Shown: positions 45,986-55,961, counted from the first letter of the stretch. The stretch is DNA of 64,000 nt from Sphingobium sp. SCG-1 (GCF_002953135.1 NZ_CP026372.1:496001-560000); one strand, 5' to 3'. Notes: generated by a model from the sequence alone, not told the origin. Translations and numbers: made by a program.

Positions 45986-46180
45986 TTACTCCTCGATGAT
46001 TTCCAAGGCTCTTTCGGGGCAGGCTCGCACGCCCCTCCGCGCCATTGCTTCGTTTTCAGGGCTGACCTCGATTTCTCCGATAGCAATATAGCCGTCATCG
46101 TCCAGATCAAAGATATTAGGAGCAACGACCGCACAACGGGCATGACCCGAGCATTTTTCCTTATGAGCCTTGATCTTCAT
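45986..46180 (-). CDS. 3Fe-4S ferredoxin (P450 partner)
   Basis: The 64-residue ferredoxin has Cys10, Cys16 and Cys54 in a CX5C...CP pattern (KCSGHARCAVVAPNIF, RACPERA), typical of 3Fe-4S ferredoxins that feed bacterial P450s. It lies 71 bp downstream of the P450 on the same strand. No ferredoxin reductase gene is in the window, so a host enzyme must supply electrons. Confidence 0.92.
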   Translation of the reverse strand: MKIKAHKEKCSGHARCAVVAPNIFDLDDDGYIAIGEIEVSPENEAMARRGVRACPERALEIIEE

Positions 46181-46204
46181 CGCATTTCTCCCGCGTTTCG
46201 GATG

Positions 46205-46246
46205 TCGCTTGGAAGGAACAGGCGCAGCCCGCCTCCTTCCAAGCGA
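46205..46246 (-). promoter_or_regulatory. 13-bp stem-loop between P450 and ferredoxin
   Basis: TCGCTTGGAAGGA and TCCTTCCAAGCGA form a perfect 13-bp stem around a 16-base loop, starting 6 bp after the P450 stop. It may cause partial termination or mRNA processing so that the two proteins are made at different levels. Confidence 0.6.
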
Positions 46247-46251
46247 AATAT

Positions 46252-47508
46252 TTACCAGGCGATATTGAGATTGCGGACGGACATCAGGCCGGGATGAACT
46301 CTACGATCTTCGTCCGACTTCAGCGAGAACATCGGCAGGCGGGGCAAAGCTTCTTCAAGGGCGATACGGAGCTCCCGGCGCGCCAAGTGCGAACCGAGGC
46401 AGCGATGGGGGCCACCTGACAATGTGAAATGGCGGTTTGGCTGGCGATCAAGCATCACTTCGCGCGGACTATCAAATTCATTTGGGTCGAAATTGCCTGC
46501 GGTGTTCAGGCAGATCACCCAGTCGCCTTTCTTGACCTTCATTCCCGCCAATTCGGTATCCCGCTTCACCAAGCGCTGCGAATTGACCAGCGGCTGAGTG
46601 CGCAGGAACTCCTCGACCGCGTCAGGTATCTTGGCGGGGTTCTCACGAAGATATTGCTGCATCTTATGGTCCAGCGCGATGCGCCGGAACATCATTGCTA
46701 TCGTTGCCGCCACCGTGTCGAGGCCACCAAGCCAAAGGAAGAACATAATGCCCATGATCTCATCGTCAGTGATCGGCCTGTCATCGACCATTCCATTCAC
46801 AATGTCCGTGGTGATGCCTTCTGGCGATTCGCGACGAACCGTGCCGATGAACTCCCGCAAATAGGCTAGAATCCCCCTAAGTGCGGGAAGCTGGATATCG
46901 ATGTTCATGCTGTGCAGAACTTTGTTTTCCCAATCTAGGAACGGCTCAAGCTGATCCTGCGGGAAACCCATCAGGTCCAGAAAGACTTGAACCGGGAATA
47001 TCCTTGCAAACTCATATGAGAAATCGCAGTCCTCACGGCCATTTATGCATGTGTCGAGCAGTAGATTGGCGTTGCGGCGCATTTTCCCGTCGAGGTTGTC
47101 GACAGCCTTTGGCGAAAAGAAGGGATTGAGCAGCTTGCGATACTTCATGTGATCGGGTGGATCGATGCCAAGTGGAATGGCCGGCCATTTTTCTCCCGCA
47201 AGCCATTGATATGCAACAGTGCCTTCGGTCGAAAAGGTCTCGGCGTCTTGATACACATGGGTGATGTCGTCATAATGGGTCACCACCCATGCGCCCTTGC
47301 TCACTTGGCCTCTTACCGCCTTGGGTACATACATGATCCGCGGCGCGCCGCCCTTAAAGAACCGTTCGGTTTCACGATAGGGCTCGTCATAGTCCACAGG
47401 GACATAGCCAAATGCCCAATTCAAATCCCTTACCAACTCAGCTGGCACATGATCGGGAAGATTATCCGCCGGTACGGCATCCATATTGGGCTTGAAGTCA
47501 GTAACCAT
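46252..47508 (-). CDS. cytochrome P450
   Basis: The 418-residue soluble class I P450 has the I-helix LGGLDTVAATI, K-helix EEFLR, and heme-binding HFTLSGGPHRCLGSHLAR with ligand Cys370. Its heme-loop layout (GGPHRCLGSHLAR) is of the CYP101/CYP111 camphor-linalool-type branch. The start at 47508 has AAGGA 7 bases upstream; the longer frame from 47613 lacks support. It hydroxylates a substrate with electrons from the adjacent ferredoxin. Terpenoid-like or alicyclic substrates are plausible for this branch but not established. Confidence 0.92.
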   Translation of the reverse strand: MVTDFKPNMDAVPADNLPDHVPAELVRDLNWAFGYVPVDYDEPYRETERFFKGGAPRIMYVPKAVRGQVSKGAWVVTHYDDITHVYQDAETFSTEGTVAYQWLAGEKWPAIPLGIDPPDHMKYRKLLNPFFSPKAVDNLDGKMRRNANLLLDTCINGREDCDFSYEFARIFPVQVFLDLMGFPQDQLEPFLDWENKVLHSMNIDIQLPALRGILAYLREFIGTVRRESPEGITTDIVNGMVDDRPITDDEIMGIMFFLWLGGLDTVAATIAMMFRRIALDHKMQQYLRENPAKIPDAVEEFLRTQPLVNSQRLVKRDTELAGMKVKKGDWVICLNTAGNFDPNEFDSPREVMLDRQPNRHFTLSGGPHRCLGSHLARRELRIALEEALPRLPMFSLKSDEDRRVHPGLMSVRNLNIAW

Positions 47509-48050
47509 AAGATATCCTTCATTATTCAGTACTCGATCGAGCAGGAGAGACTTGCGGAAATCCGTCATCCTTGATACTGTCTGATATGAGAAGCTGCGAA
47601 GCGTCCGACGCATTGTCCTGGCTGCTCATCATTCACAGCCGAATAGATCGCATTCTACCACCATTGCGCACTGCCGTGCCTTGATCGATAGGCGCGTGAA
47701 CATATGCTATTTTGGAATGCGACTGCATGCCGAGGGCTGCTCTCCCGAGCCTTTTTCACGTTTGTAGCGGCAATCTACACATTGCAGATGTACCGTGCAA
47801 TAAAAATTGAAGCTTGTTCGATTTTCTCTCGGTCACTTTACATGGATCCCTCGTGCCGGGCCACGCAACCGTTATTGCAGTACATTTAACATTCCGATTG
47901 CGATCACCCGTAAATTATTCTTATAGAGGATTAAGATGATTAGGGACCGATTTCTGTAGGCGGCTTGCCTCGTCATCTCCGGCGGGCGGGAATTTCCAGC
48001 AGCCTTGTGAAGGGAAAGCCTTCGGCTGATTTTGTTTGTGGAGGGAAGGC
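47509..48050. promoter_or_regulatory. divergent region between P450 and MmgE/PrpD operons
   Basis: No gene was seen. The region is AT-rich around 47760-47940 and must contain promoters for both directions; I could not assign them. Confidence 0.35.
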
Positions 48051-49442
48051 ATGACTACGAACATCGGTGCGACCGAAGCATTAGCCCTGTTCGCTGCACA
48101 TTATGATTATAATACCATCTCGGAGGTGGCGCGAAGCCGGGGCATCGACTTGGTTGTTGATTACTTCGGTGTGAAGCTGGCGGCGGTGCGAAGCGAACTG
48201 GCGCATGCCGCGCTTGCAAGCTTCTCTCCGCATCCGGACCTGCCCGCCACGTTGGTGGGCTTATCCAGCTGCGCTTCGGCTGGCGACGCGGCCTTCTACC
48301 ATGGCACGCTGGCGCATGGACTGGAATTTGATGATTCAACTCTCAACCCGGTGGGCCATCCCAGCACGGTAATCCTGCCTGCGCTGTTCGCACTTGCAGA
48401 ACAAACAGGGGCGTCGGGCAAGGCACTCATGCAGGCCTATCATGCGGGGCTGGAAGTGCATTCGCGGCTTGGCGCGGCGCAGAAAGGCAATTGGAGTTTC
48501 GCAGGCGGCTGGTTGCCGATAGGCCATATCAGCCTTATTGGCGCGGCCGCTGCATGCGCCAATCTGCTGAAGCTGGACGCGGCTCACACGGCGCATGCAA
48601 TCGGCCTTTCGGTGCAGTTCTGCGGCCAGCTCGCCGTGAACTCGGCCTCGCTTGCCAAGCCGTTCGGCGCTGGAAACTCGGCACGTTGCGGCCTCGTCGC
48701 CGCCCTGCTGGCAAGCAAAGGTGCAACCGCTGTCGATGCCGTGATCGAGCGGCCTGGCGGATTTGCCGACACCTTCTTCGGCGAGAAGTCTCATGACCTT
48801 GAAGGGGCGCTGGCCAAGCTGGGCAATCCCTTGCAGATCGAGGAGATAGGTATTGCGATAAAACGATACCCGTCCTGCTACGGTGCCCATTGGGGCAATG
48901 ATGCGCTCATGGCCATTATGGAGGAGAACAAGCTGGCAGCGAACGATATTCGCAGCATCGAATTGGCGCATCCCGCCTCTGGCGCATTCCTCGATGCCCC
49001 TGATCCTCGCAATAGTGAAGAGGCGAAATTTTCACATCAGTATAATCTCGCGGTAACGGCGCTGGACGTTTTTCCTGGCGTTGCAAGCTTTTCAGAAGAG
49101 CGTGTCGCGCGACAAGACGTACGTGATTTTCTGGCGCGTGTGAAAACCAGGGTGCATGCGCCCGACCTGCCGACGCCGGCAGCATGGGAATATCGGGTTT
49201 CAGTGGAGACCACGGTCGGTCGGACGATTTCTCATTCCGTGCCACGGCCTCTTGGGCATCCCCGCCGTCCGATGAGCCAAGACGACGCTGCCCGCAAGTT
49301 CCTGAACTGCGCATCGGCAGCCCTTGACGGTGATGCAGCCGCTCAGCTGATGGACTTGCTGAAATCCATAGACAGCCTGAACGACATGAGGCCAATTTCG
49401 CGGCTGCTCGACCGGACCGCTCAGGTGGAGCTTGCAGCGTGA
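48051..49442 (+). CDS. MmgE/PrpD family protein
   Basis: The 463-residue protein matches the MmgE/PrpD family (2-methylcitrate dehydratase and cis-aconitate decarboxylase relatives): LAHGLEFDDSTLNPVGHPSTVILPALFALAEQ split across the conserved Asp and His residues, then AKPFGAGNSARCG, KRYPSCYGAHW. GGAGGGAAGGC precedes the ATG. It probably dehydrates, hydrates or decarboxylates a hydroxy-acid intermediate. Its stop overlaps the start of the cyclase-family gene by 4 bp. Confidence 0.88.
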   Translation: MTTNIGATEALALFAAHYDYNTISEVARSRGIDLVVDYFGVKLAAVRSELAHAALASFSPHPDLPATLVGLSSCASAGDAAFYHGTLAHGLEFDDSTLNPVGHPSTVILPALFALAEQTGASGKALMQAYHAGLEVHSRLGAAQKGNWSFAGGWLPIGHISLIGAAAACANLLKLDAAHTAHAIGLSVQFCGQLAVNSASLAKPFGAGNSARCGLVAALLASKGATAVDAVIERPGGFADTFFGEKSHDLEGALAKLGNPLQIEEIGIAIKRYPSCYGAHWGNDALMAIMEENKLAANDIRSIELAHPASGAFLDAPDPRNSEEAKFSHQYNLAVTALDVFPGVASFSEERVARQDVRDFLARVKTRVHAPDLPTPAAWEYRVSVETTVGRTISHSVPRPLGHPRRPMSQDDAARKFLNCASAALDGDAAAQLMDLLKSIDSLNDMRPISRLLDRTAQVELAA

Positions 49443-50458
49443 GCCCCCGCTGGAAAAATCGACCGGAAGGATCCAACTGGGGCGATTTTGGACCTGACGA
49501 CCAACTCGGCCGAATGAACCTGCTGACCAACGAGACGCGGTTGGCCGCTATCCGTGAGGTGACGCACGGGCAGACGTTCAGCATGAGCCTACCGCTCGAC
49601 TATCCGGGGGGTGACAAGGTCTCGATGGGCCGAAAGCCGCCACAGCTGGCTGCGGTTCAGTTGGCCGATGGAACCGAGAAGTATAATTTCGACTTAGCCC
49701 GCTTTGCGCCTGCTTTCACCGACGTGATAAATGACGACGTGATCTTGTTGCATACCCAATATTCTACCCAGTGGGACGCCCTAGGTCATGTTGGTTCTCT
49801 GTTCGACGCGGATGGCGATGGTAAGGCTAAAAAGGTATTCTACAACGGCTATCGTGGTGGAGAGCATCTCTCGCCCTCTGGCGAGGGCAAGGGCCCCTAT
49901 GCGCATGCACTTGGCATCGATCGGCTCGCGGAAACGGGGGTGCAGGGGCGAGGCGTGCTCGTCGATCTCCACGCCGTATACGGCCGCGAGCGAATAAGGG
50001 TCGGCTATGCCGAGCTGATGGAAGTTATGGCGAAGCAGGGAGCCGAGGTGCGGCAGGGGGACTTTCTCTGCCTCTATACAGGCTTTGCGGACCTTGTGCT
50101 GGAAATGTGTGGAAATCCCGATGCGAAACTGCTGCATCATAGCTGTGCGGGACTTGCGGGCGAAGATCAGCAACTGCTCGACTGGATCACACATAGCGGT
50201 GTCGCTGCAATATGTTCGGACAATTCAGCAGTAGAAGCAGTGAAAACCAAACCTCGCGGCGAGGATTGTCACGCCATGTTGCCGCTGCACGAGCATTGCT
50301 TGTTCAAGCAAGGAATCCATCTGGGCGAACTATGGTATTTCTCGGAGCTGGCGAATTGGCTCGACCTGAACGGTAGACGATCGTTTCTACTGACGGCGCC
50401 CCCGCTGCGGATGCCTGGCAGCGTCGGATCGCCGGTCACGCCGGTAGCGACAGTGTGA
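49439..50458 (+). CDS. cyclase-family (kynurenine formamidase-like) hydrolase
   Basis: The 339-residue protein is of the metal-dependent cyclase/KynB superfamily, with STQWDALGHVG where small family members have HxGTHxDxPxH; one metal His is replaced by Gln, as seems usual in the long subfamily. Later conserved blocks are GRGVLVDLHA and the C-terminal LLTAPPLRMPGSVGSPV. It may hydrolyse a lactone, ester or amide. Translation begins at a GTG overlapping the MmgE/PrpD stop. Confidence 0.82.
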   Translation: MSPRWKNRPEGSNWGDFGPDDQLGRMNLLTNETRLAAIREVTHGQTFSMSLPLDYPGGDKVSMGRKPPQLAAVQLADGTEKYNFDLARFAPAFTDVINDDVILLHTQYSTQWDALGHVGSLFDADGDGKAKKVFYNGYRGGEHLSPSGEGKGPYAHALGIDRLAETGVQGRGVLVDLHAVYGRERIRVGYAELMEVMAKQGAEVRQGDFLCLYTGFADLVLEMCGNPDAKLLHHSCAGLAGEDQQLLDWITHSGVAAICSDNSAVEAVKTKPRGEDCHAMLPLHEHCLFKQGIHLGELWYFSELANWLDLNGRRSFLLTAPPLRMPGSVGSPVTPVATV

Positions 50459-50493
50459 GATAGCGTGGGTCGTCCACAAAATAGGTCCGTACG

Positions 50494-52569
50494 ATGAGAG
50501 AACATGCGCCAATCTGGATATCGGGACTGCTGCTTGCGCTCTCCGGCTGCGAAGCCGGGTCGCGAAGCGGATCGGAAGCCGCAGCGGGAGACTGGCCGGC
50601 TTACGGCCGCACCGCAGATGAACAGCATTACAGTCCGCTCGATCAGATAAACGCCGAAACGGCACCTCGGCTGGGACTTGTGTGGTCCCATGATTTGCCA
50701 GTCGGAATGAGCGCGACCCAGCCGATCGAGCAAAGTGGCGTCGTTTACATCACGACCGGGCATAGCGATGTCACGGCGCTTGATGCTAAATCCGGCAGGC
50801 GCCAATGGATTTGGGAAAGCAACGCCCGCCAACTTGCCGGAGACAAGCTGAGGCAGGGATATGGCGCGCGGGGCCTTGCCTATTATGAGGGCCGTATCTT
50901 CGTTGGCACGCATGATGGCCGCCTCGTTGCCCTAGATGCCGCAACAGGCGAACCGGTCTGGACCGCGCAGACGGTCGCCAAGGGGGACAATGCCTATATT
51001 TCAGGTGCTCCGCGCGCATTCGATGGTAAGGTCATCATTGGCTTCGGGGGAGCCGATGGCGGGGGCGTGCGCGGTTATGTCAGCTGTTATGATAGCAGAA
51101 CGGGAAAGCTGCTGTGGAAATTCTACATTGTCCCCGGTAATCCGGCCACTGCCACAGATGAGACCACCAAAGCAGTGTCAAGTAGCTGGCGCGGCCAGTG
51201 GTGGAAATCAGGTGGTGGGGGAACTGCTTGGAACGCGATAGTTTACGACCCTGAACTCAAGCGTTTCTATATCGGCACGGGCAATGGCTATCCTTATAAC
51301 CAGAAGCTGCGCAGTCCGGGCGGAGGAGATAATCTTTATCTGTCTTCAATTGTTGCAGTCGATGCCGAAACCGGCAAGTATGTGTGGCACTATCAGATAA
51401 ACCCTGGAGAACAATGGGATTACAAGGCAACTCAGGACATCACGCTTGCAACATTGGACATTCACGGCAGGCCGCGCAAAGTGTTGATGCAGGCGCCCAC
51501 GAACGGCTTCTTTTATGTGCTGGACCGGGAAACCGGGAAATTGATATCGGCAAAGCCTTATACCAAGGTAACGTGGGCGAGCAAGATCGACCTCATAACG
51601 GGACGACCCGTTGAAAATCCGGGCGCACGATTTGAGAAAGGGCTGTTCGAGATGTGGCCGACCATTGCAGGTGGCCATAATTGGCCGCCGCAGTCTTTCA
51701 GTCCGAAAACCAAACTCGTCTATATTCCAACTATAAATCGCGGGATGTTTATCGGCGACGAAGGGCTCGACTTGACCACCCAAACACGAAAGGGTTATCC
51801 CAACAACATCAATGTTGGGATGGGCATTACCGGCAATTTTGAACCGTCCCTAGCCGGGCAAGGCAGCTTTCTGTTGGCTTGGGATCCGATTACGCAGAAA
51901 GCGCGCTGGAAGGTGCCGATGCCAGGATTTTGGCCCGCTGGTACGATGGTAACGGGCGGAAACTTGGTTTTTCAGGGGCAGATGGACAATAAGTTCCGGG
52001 CATATGACGCGGTGTCGGGCAACCCGGTCTGGAGTTATGATACGCGCGCCCCGATCGTTGCTGCGGCTATCAGCTACTCTGTCGAGGGCCGCCAGTACAT
52101 CACTGTCCTTACTGGCAATGGCGGATCGAGCGGCGGCTATCATGGCGTGATGGAGCAGCAGTTCAAGATCGATTATCGTAGTCAAGCGCGCCGGGTGCTG
52201 ACATTCGCGCTCGACGGGAAAAAGGCCTTGCCGCCCGCGCTCGCGGCTCCCCCAAAAATAAGGCCGGTTGACCCAGGCTATCGGGCCAATCCTGCGCTCG
52301 AGAGGCAAGGCGCCGGCTACTACGCCCTCGCCTGCGGAACTTGTCACGGCAGTGGAGGCGCGGCGGCGGGAACCGCGCCCGACCTCCGTATCTCACTGGC
52401 GACCCAATCAGAGGAAACATTTCTTGCGATTGTTCGTGAAGGGGTGCTGATGCCCCAAGGCATGCCTCGCTTTCAGGATATGCCGGAGAACTGGGTTCTT
52501 GCTATCCGCCAATATTTGCGCGCCCGCGGACAAGCACTTCCGCCGACCACGCGAAGCGGCGATGGATAA
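50494..52569 (+). CDS. PQQ-dependent quinohaemoprotein dehydrogenase (first)
   Basis: The 691-residue lipoprotein-type protein has a lipobox LLALSGC19, an eight-bladed PQQ propeller with tryptophan-docking segments, the catalytic Asp309 in GEQWDYKATQ, and a C-terminal cytochrome c domain with CGTCH at 614-618. The adjacent-Cys pair of typical quinoprotein alcohol dehydrogenases is missing: RQGYGARGLAYYEG stands where CCDxxNRG is expected. The residue two after the catalytic Asp is Lys, not Asp, so it is not the lanthanide type. It likely oxidises an alcohol and passes electrons through heme c to the respiratory chain. It follows the cyclase-family gene by 35 bp. Confidence 0.9.
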   Translation: MREHAPIWISGLLLALSGCEAGSRSGSEAAAGDWPAYGRTADEQHYSPLDQINAETAPRLGLVWSHDLPVGMSATQPIEQSGVVYITTGHSDVTALDAKSGRRQWIWESNARQLAGDKLRQGYGARGLAYYEGRIFVGTHDGRLVALDAATGEPVWTAQTVAKGDNAYISGAPRAFDGKVIIGFGGADGGGVRGYVSCYDSRTGKLLWKFYIVPGNPATATDETTKAVSSSWRGQWWKSGGGGTAWNAIVYDPELKRFYIGTGNGYPYNQKLRSPGGGDNLYLSSIVAVDAETGKYVWHYQINPGEQWDYKATQDITLATLDIHGRPRKVLMQAPTNGFFYVLDRETGKLISAKPYTKVTWASKIDLITGRPVENPGARFEKGLFEMWPTIAGGHNWPPQSFSPKTKLVYIPTINRGMFIGDEGLDLTTQTRKGYPNNINVGMGITGNFEPSLAGQGSFLLAWDPITQKARWKVPMPGFWPAGTMVTGGNLVFQGQMDNKFRAYDAVSGNPVWSYDTRAPIVAAAISYSVEGRQYITVLTGNGGSSGGYHGVMEQQFKIDYRSQARRVLTFALDGKKALPPALAAPPKIRPVDPGYRANPALERQGAGYYALACGTCHGSGGAAAGTAPDLRISLATQSEETFLAIVREGVLMPQGMPRFQDMPENWVLAIRQYLRARGQALPPTTRSGDG

Positions 52570-53047
52570 AAGGCTGGTCCAAGGCGGCATCAGGGAGGGG
52601 CGGATGGCTGGGTCGGAACCAAAACGGCATGCTGACGTCGGTCCAAGGGGTAATCGGGGGCGTGGCAGTTTACCTGGTTCTACGTTCCGATCACAGCCAA
52701 GCTTTCATGGGACAAAGTCGCACATGTCCATTTGAATATGTCGGCGGCAGTCGCTTCTGCACTCAGGTTCCGCCCGTTCCGGCCAACGAGGCTGAAGCCG
52801 CGCGTGCCAGAGCCATGGAGCCACAGACGATGGCATCTTCGTTGAAAAATCGTCGGCCGAACTGCTCGACCAGCCAGAGGTCGGATGCTGGAGACTGCGA
52901 AGAACAGTAATGTATCAGGTTCAGCTTCCCGAATGCGTCAGGCGGTTCGTCATGGCTTGCAGTTTTGGAAGCGTCCAATGCTATGGCTGATCGCGACGCT
53001 GTCCCTCAGATGCTATTCCTCGGCGATGCCCCGCCTGCTCACTGGAT
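52570..53047. other. gene-free stretch, possible Rieske oxygenase remnant
   Basis: No intact gene is seen in 478 bp. A minus-strand frame near 52760-52920 reads LIHYCSSQSPASDLWLVEQF and FFNEDAIV, which loosely matches the C-terminal region of Rieske-type ring-hydroxylating oxygenases. Evidence is weak. Confidence 0.3.
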
Positions 53048-55414
53048 TCAGGCGGGAAGGGGCCCCAAGCTTAACGTTTCATTTTCCGAAGTGGCCTCGC
53101 GCACGCGCTTTGGAGAGAGTGGCACCTGGCGTATGACCTTTCCGGTTGCATCCGCAAAGGCCGCAGCAATGGCTGATGCGGGTAGTGCATTGGCAGCCTC
53201 TGCCCCGCCGCCGTAAACGCCGACATCGGGTTGTCCGGCAAGCACCACCTCAATTTCCGGCATGTCGGCCATGGTGAATATCGGATAACTTGCCCAATCT
53301 TGGCTGGTGACGATGCCTTCGTCGAACTGGACTTCCTCCCGAAGGGCTTGGCTCAATCCCATGGTAATGCCACCCTCAATCTGACGCTTGAGCTGCTTCG
53401 GGTTGATGACGATACCGGGATCGACCACGACGGTAACCTTTTCGACCCTGATGGTCCCATCGGAGGGAGTAACGGCGATTTCGCAGACGCACGCCCAATA
53501 AGAGCCTTGCCGAAATATCGTCGACACGCCGCGACCGCGGACCTGCGAGGATTTTGCCAATGATGCGCCGGGGGTAGGCGAAGGGCGGGGCACCCATCCC
53601 GAAACTTCGCGCACCTTCTCCAGCACGCCGACCACGCGTTTGTCCGTCGCATGGTCGATGCGGAATTGCAGCGGATCCTTCCCAGCAAGCATGGCCGCTT
53701 CGCTGATCGCCAGCTCACGCGGGAAGTTCTGTTGAAAATGCCCAGGCGTCCGCATGCTGCGGCAGCGCAGGCCGATGTTCAGAGGCGAGTCAGCTTCGCC
53801 GACCTGAGCGCTGCCGTGGGCCCGCTGCGCGTAGTCGCCCAAGCCGTCATAGAGCCACTGGTCCCACATCATGTTCGTGATGCCAACACCCATCCCTTCC
53901 TTCACCTGATCAGGCCGGGCTTCGGTGGGCATGCCGGCAAGCAACGCTCCGATCGGGCGATTTTCGTACATGGTCGGCATATAATGATCGGCTTTATAGG
54001 CGACCATCTTGCCGCTATCGTCCAGACCGATCTCGATATCCGAAAATCCTGCCGGAGACTGTGTCGACCACTGGACGTCTTCAGCCCGGCTCCATTGGAC
54101 GCGGACCGGTTGGCCCAGCTCCTTTGAAAGGATGACGGCTTCGTCCTCACCTCCCGCAGATCCGCCATTCGACCGTCCATAATGGCCCGGACCCGGCAGT
54201 GAGCGTACCACGACCTTGTCCAGCGACGTATTCAGCATCCTTGCAATCTGTCGGCGCAACATTTGTGCATTCTGGACATGGGCGTATACGAACGCCGTGC
54301 CGTCTGGCTTCACATCGGCAACAGCCATGGACGGTCCGATCGGTACATGCTTCTGATAAGCCAGATAGTAGGACGCTTTATGGGTCCTTTCTGCAGCCTT
54401 CATGGAAACCGAAACATCGTCCTTGCCACCGGCCTTTTGGGCGGGCACCTTGGTCCAATTCAGCTTCCGAAGGGCGTGGTTGAGCCCGGCATTGCCAGGC
54501 AGGCCCTTCCATTCGGTCCACTTCGCCTCGCCGGCGAGAGCGCTGGCGGCCTGGACCGCCTCCCACTCATCAGGAGAAACGACCGCCACCAGATTTTTCT
54601 TTACTACCAGTCTTGTATTGGGGAACGCATTCTTGTCGAGAGTTCCCACCGACTTAAGCTTCGAGCCGAAGCTGGGAGGACGTATGATACGCGCATGCAG
54701 CATCTCGGGAAGTTTGAAATCGGACAACCAGTTCGTTGTACCAGAAACTTTCGATGCTATGACGCTGTTGTCGACTGACTTGCCGATGATCGTATATTCG
54801 CTCACCGGCTTGGTAGGGGGGGTTCCGCTAATCATAAGCCCCATCGGCCAGAGGGGCGTGACCGGGATCGTGAGCTTCAGTTCCTGTCCGCGCACCAGTT
54901 CGCCATAAGTGACGGACTTGCCGTTAGCCGTAAAGGTGCCGTCGCGGGCGACCAGTTTTTGGCGCGGAACATTCAGATGCTTAGCGCCGAGATCGAGCAG
55001 GGCTTGATAAACATAGGCGGCCGCCTTTCGGATGTTTGGCGAGCCTTCGCCGAGAAACGCATAGGACCCGCCGCCGTCCGGCGTCCTATCCGTATCGCCC
55101 ATCACGATGGTGGTGATAGCATCCACCGTCGTGCTCATCTCTTCCGCAACGATTTGCCTGTAGGCGGTGAAGATGGTTCCCTGTCCGAAATCACTGTTGC
55201 CCGTTCGCATGACAATCGAATTGTCAGGCCGGACTTCCACCCACGATGCTGCATTGGTCGGGTCGATAGCCATGTCCTCGAGATATTCGGCCGTGCCGCC
55301 AACTGATTTGCAGCCGAACAGGCCGAAGCCTATCAGCAAGGCGCCGCCGCCTATCAGCTTGCGCCTCGTCAGCGTGGCCATCCCCGTGATCGGGATTGTT
55401 TGAGACCGATCCAT
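53048..55414 (-). CDS. molybdenum hydroxylase large subunit (IorB-like, xanthine dehydrogenase family)
   Basis: The 788-residue Moco-binding subunit begins with a twin-arginine signal (TRRKLIGGGALLIG; Arg17-Arg18) and a hydrophobic stretch, so it is exported folded with its small subunit. Conserved Mo-pterin loops include GNSDFGQGTIFTAYRQI, SLPGPGHYGRSNGGSAGGED and a C-terminal YGGGAEAANALPASAIA segment. In family members the catalytic Glu sits in a GVGEP-like motif; here it reads GVYGGGAEAA, so the Glu may be shifted by one or two positions. It probably oxidises an aldehyde or hydroxylates a ring. Downstream of the 2Fe-2S subunit by 4 bp. Confidence 0.85.
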   Translation of the reverse strand: MDRSQTIPITGMATLTRRKLIGGGALLIGFGLFGCKSVGGTAEYLEDMAIDPTNAASWVEVRPDNSIVMRTGNSDFGQGTIFTAYRQIVAEEMSTTVDAITTIVMGDTDRTPDGGGSYAFLGEGSPNIRKAAAYVYQALLDLGAKHLNVPRQKLVARDGTFTANGKSVTYGELVRGQELKLTIPVTPLWPMGLMISGTPPTKPVSEYTIIGKSVDNSVIASKVSGTTNWLSDFKLPEMLHARIIRPPSFGSKLKSVGTLDKNAFPNTRLVVKKNLVAVVSPDEWEAVQAASALAGEAKWTEWKGLPGNAGLNHALRKLNWTKVPAQKAGGKDDVSVSMKAAERTHKASYYLAYQKHVPIGPSMAVADVKPDGTAFVYAHVQNAQMLRRQIARMLNTSLDKVVVRSLPGPGHYGRSNGGSAGGEDEAVILSKELGQPVRVQWSRAEDVQWSTQSPAGFSDIEIGLDDSGKMVAYKADHYMPTMYENRPIGALLAGMPTEARPDQVKEGMGVGITNMMWDQWLYDGLGDYAQRAHGSAQVGEADSPLNIGLRCRSMRTPGHFQQNFPRELAISEAAMLAGKDPLQFRIDHATDKRVVGVLEKVREVSGWVPRPSPTPGASLAKSSQVRGRGVSTIFRQGSYWACVCEIAVTPSDGTIRVEKVTVVVDPGIVINPKQLKRQIEGGITMGLSQALREEVQFDEGIVTSQDWASYPIFTMADMPEIEVVLAGQPDVGVYGGGAEAANALPASAIAAAFADATGKVIRQVPLSPKRVREATSENETLSLGPLPA

Positions 55415-55418
55415 AGGT

Positions 55419-55934
55419 TTAGCCCTTGTTCATGATGCCGGCGGCGCGGTGCACCGCATCTATAATTGCCGTATAGGTTCCGCACCGGCATAGCCGGGGC
55501 GATGGACCCGAAGTCGTGAAAGCTTCCTTGATCTGAGCGGTGGTCGGGCTCGGCGTCTTCTCCAGCAACTCGGTCGCTTTGATCATCATTCCGCTCTGGC
55601 AGAACCCGCACTGTGGTGTCTGTTCCTCGATCCAGGCCTGCTGAACCGGATGAAGCGGAGCATCCTTCACGCCGCTTTGGCCGTTTGCACGAGCCCAGCG
55701 GTTCGGTAGGCCTTCCAAAGTTGTGACCTCCTTTCCTTCCGCCATCGCCAACGGAGTCACACAGGACCGGATTTCCTCTCCATCCAGTAGCACGGAGCAG
55801 ACCCCGCATTGGGCCAGCCCACAACCGAACTGCGGCCCTTTGAGCCCCAACTCGTTGCGTAGAAAATAAAGCAATGGAGTATCAGCTGATGTGTTCGCTT
55901 TTCGTGGCGATCCATTCACAACGAGGGAGGTCAT
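55419..55934 (-). CDS. 2Fe-2S subunit of molybdenum hydroxylase (IorA-like)
   Basis: The 171-residue subunit has two 2Fe-2S clusters: plant-type Cys38, Cys43, Cys46, Cys58 (FGCGLAQCGVCSVLL) and C-terminal Cys109, Cys112, Cys149, Cys151 (QCGFCQSGM, RLCRCGTY). It passes electrons from Mo to an acceptor, probably cytochrome c. There is no FAD subunit, as in isoquinoline 1-oxidoreductase and related two-subunit enzymes. Confidence 0.93.
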   Translation of the reverse strand: MTSLVVNGSPRKANTSADTPLLYFLRNELGLKGPQFGCGLAQCGVCSVLLDGEEIRSCVTPLAMAEGKEVTTLEGLPNRWARANGQSGVKDAPLHPVQQAWIEEQTPQCGFCQSGMMIKATELLEKTPSPTTAQIKEAFTTSGPSPRLCRCGTYTAIIDAVHRAAGIMNKG

Positions 55935-55952
55935 GTCTCATCCTATCACAAT

Positions 55953-55961
55953 ATATTATAT
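55953..55961. promoter_or_regulatory. ATATTATAT motif upstream of the molybdenum hydroxylase operon
   Basis: ATATTATAT occurs 19 bp upstream of the 2Fe-2S gene start. It matches the ATATNATAT pattern at 36831, 43565 and 58368. Confidence 0.35.
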
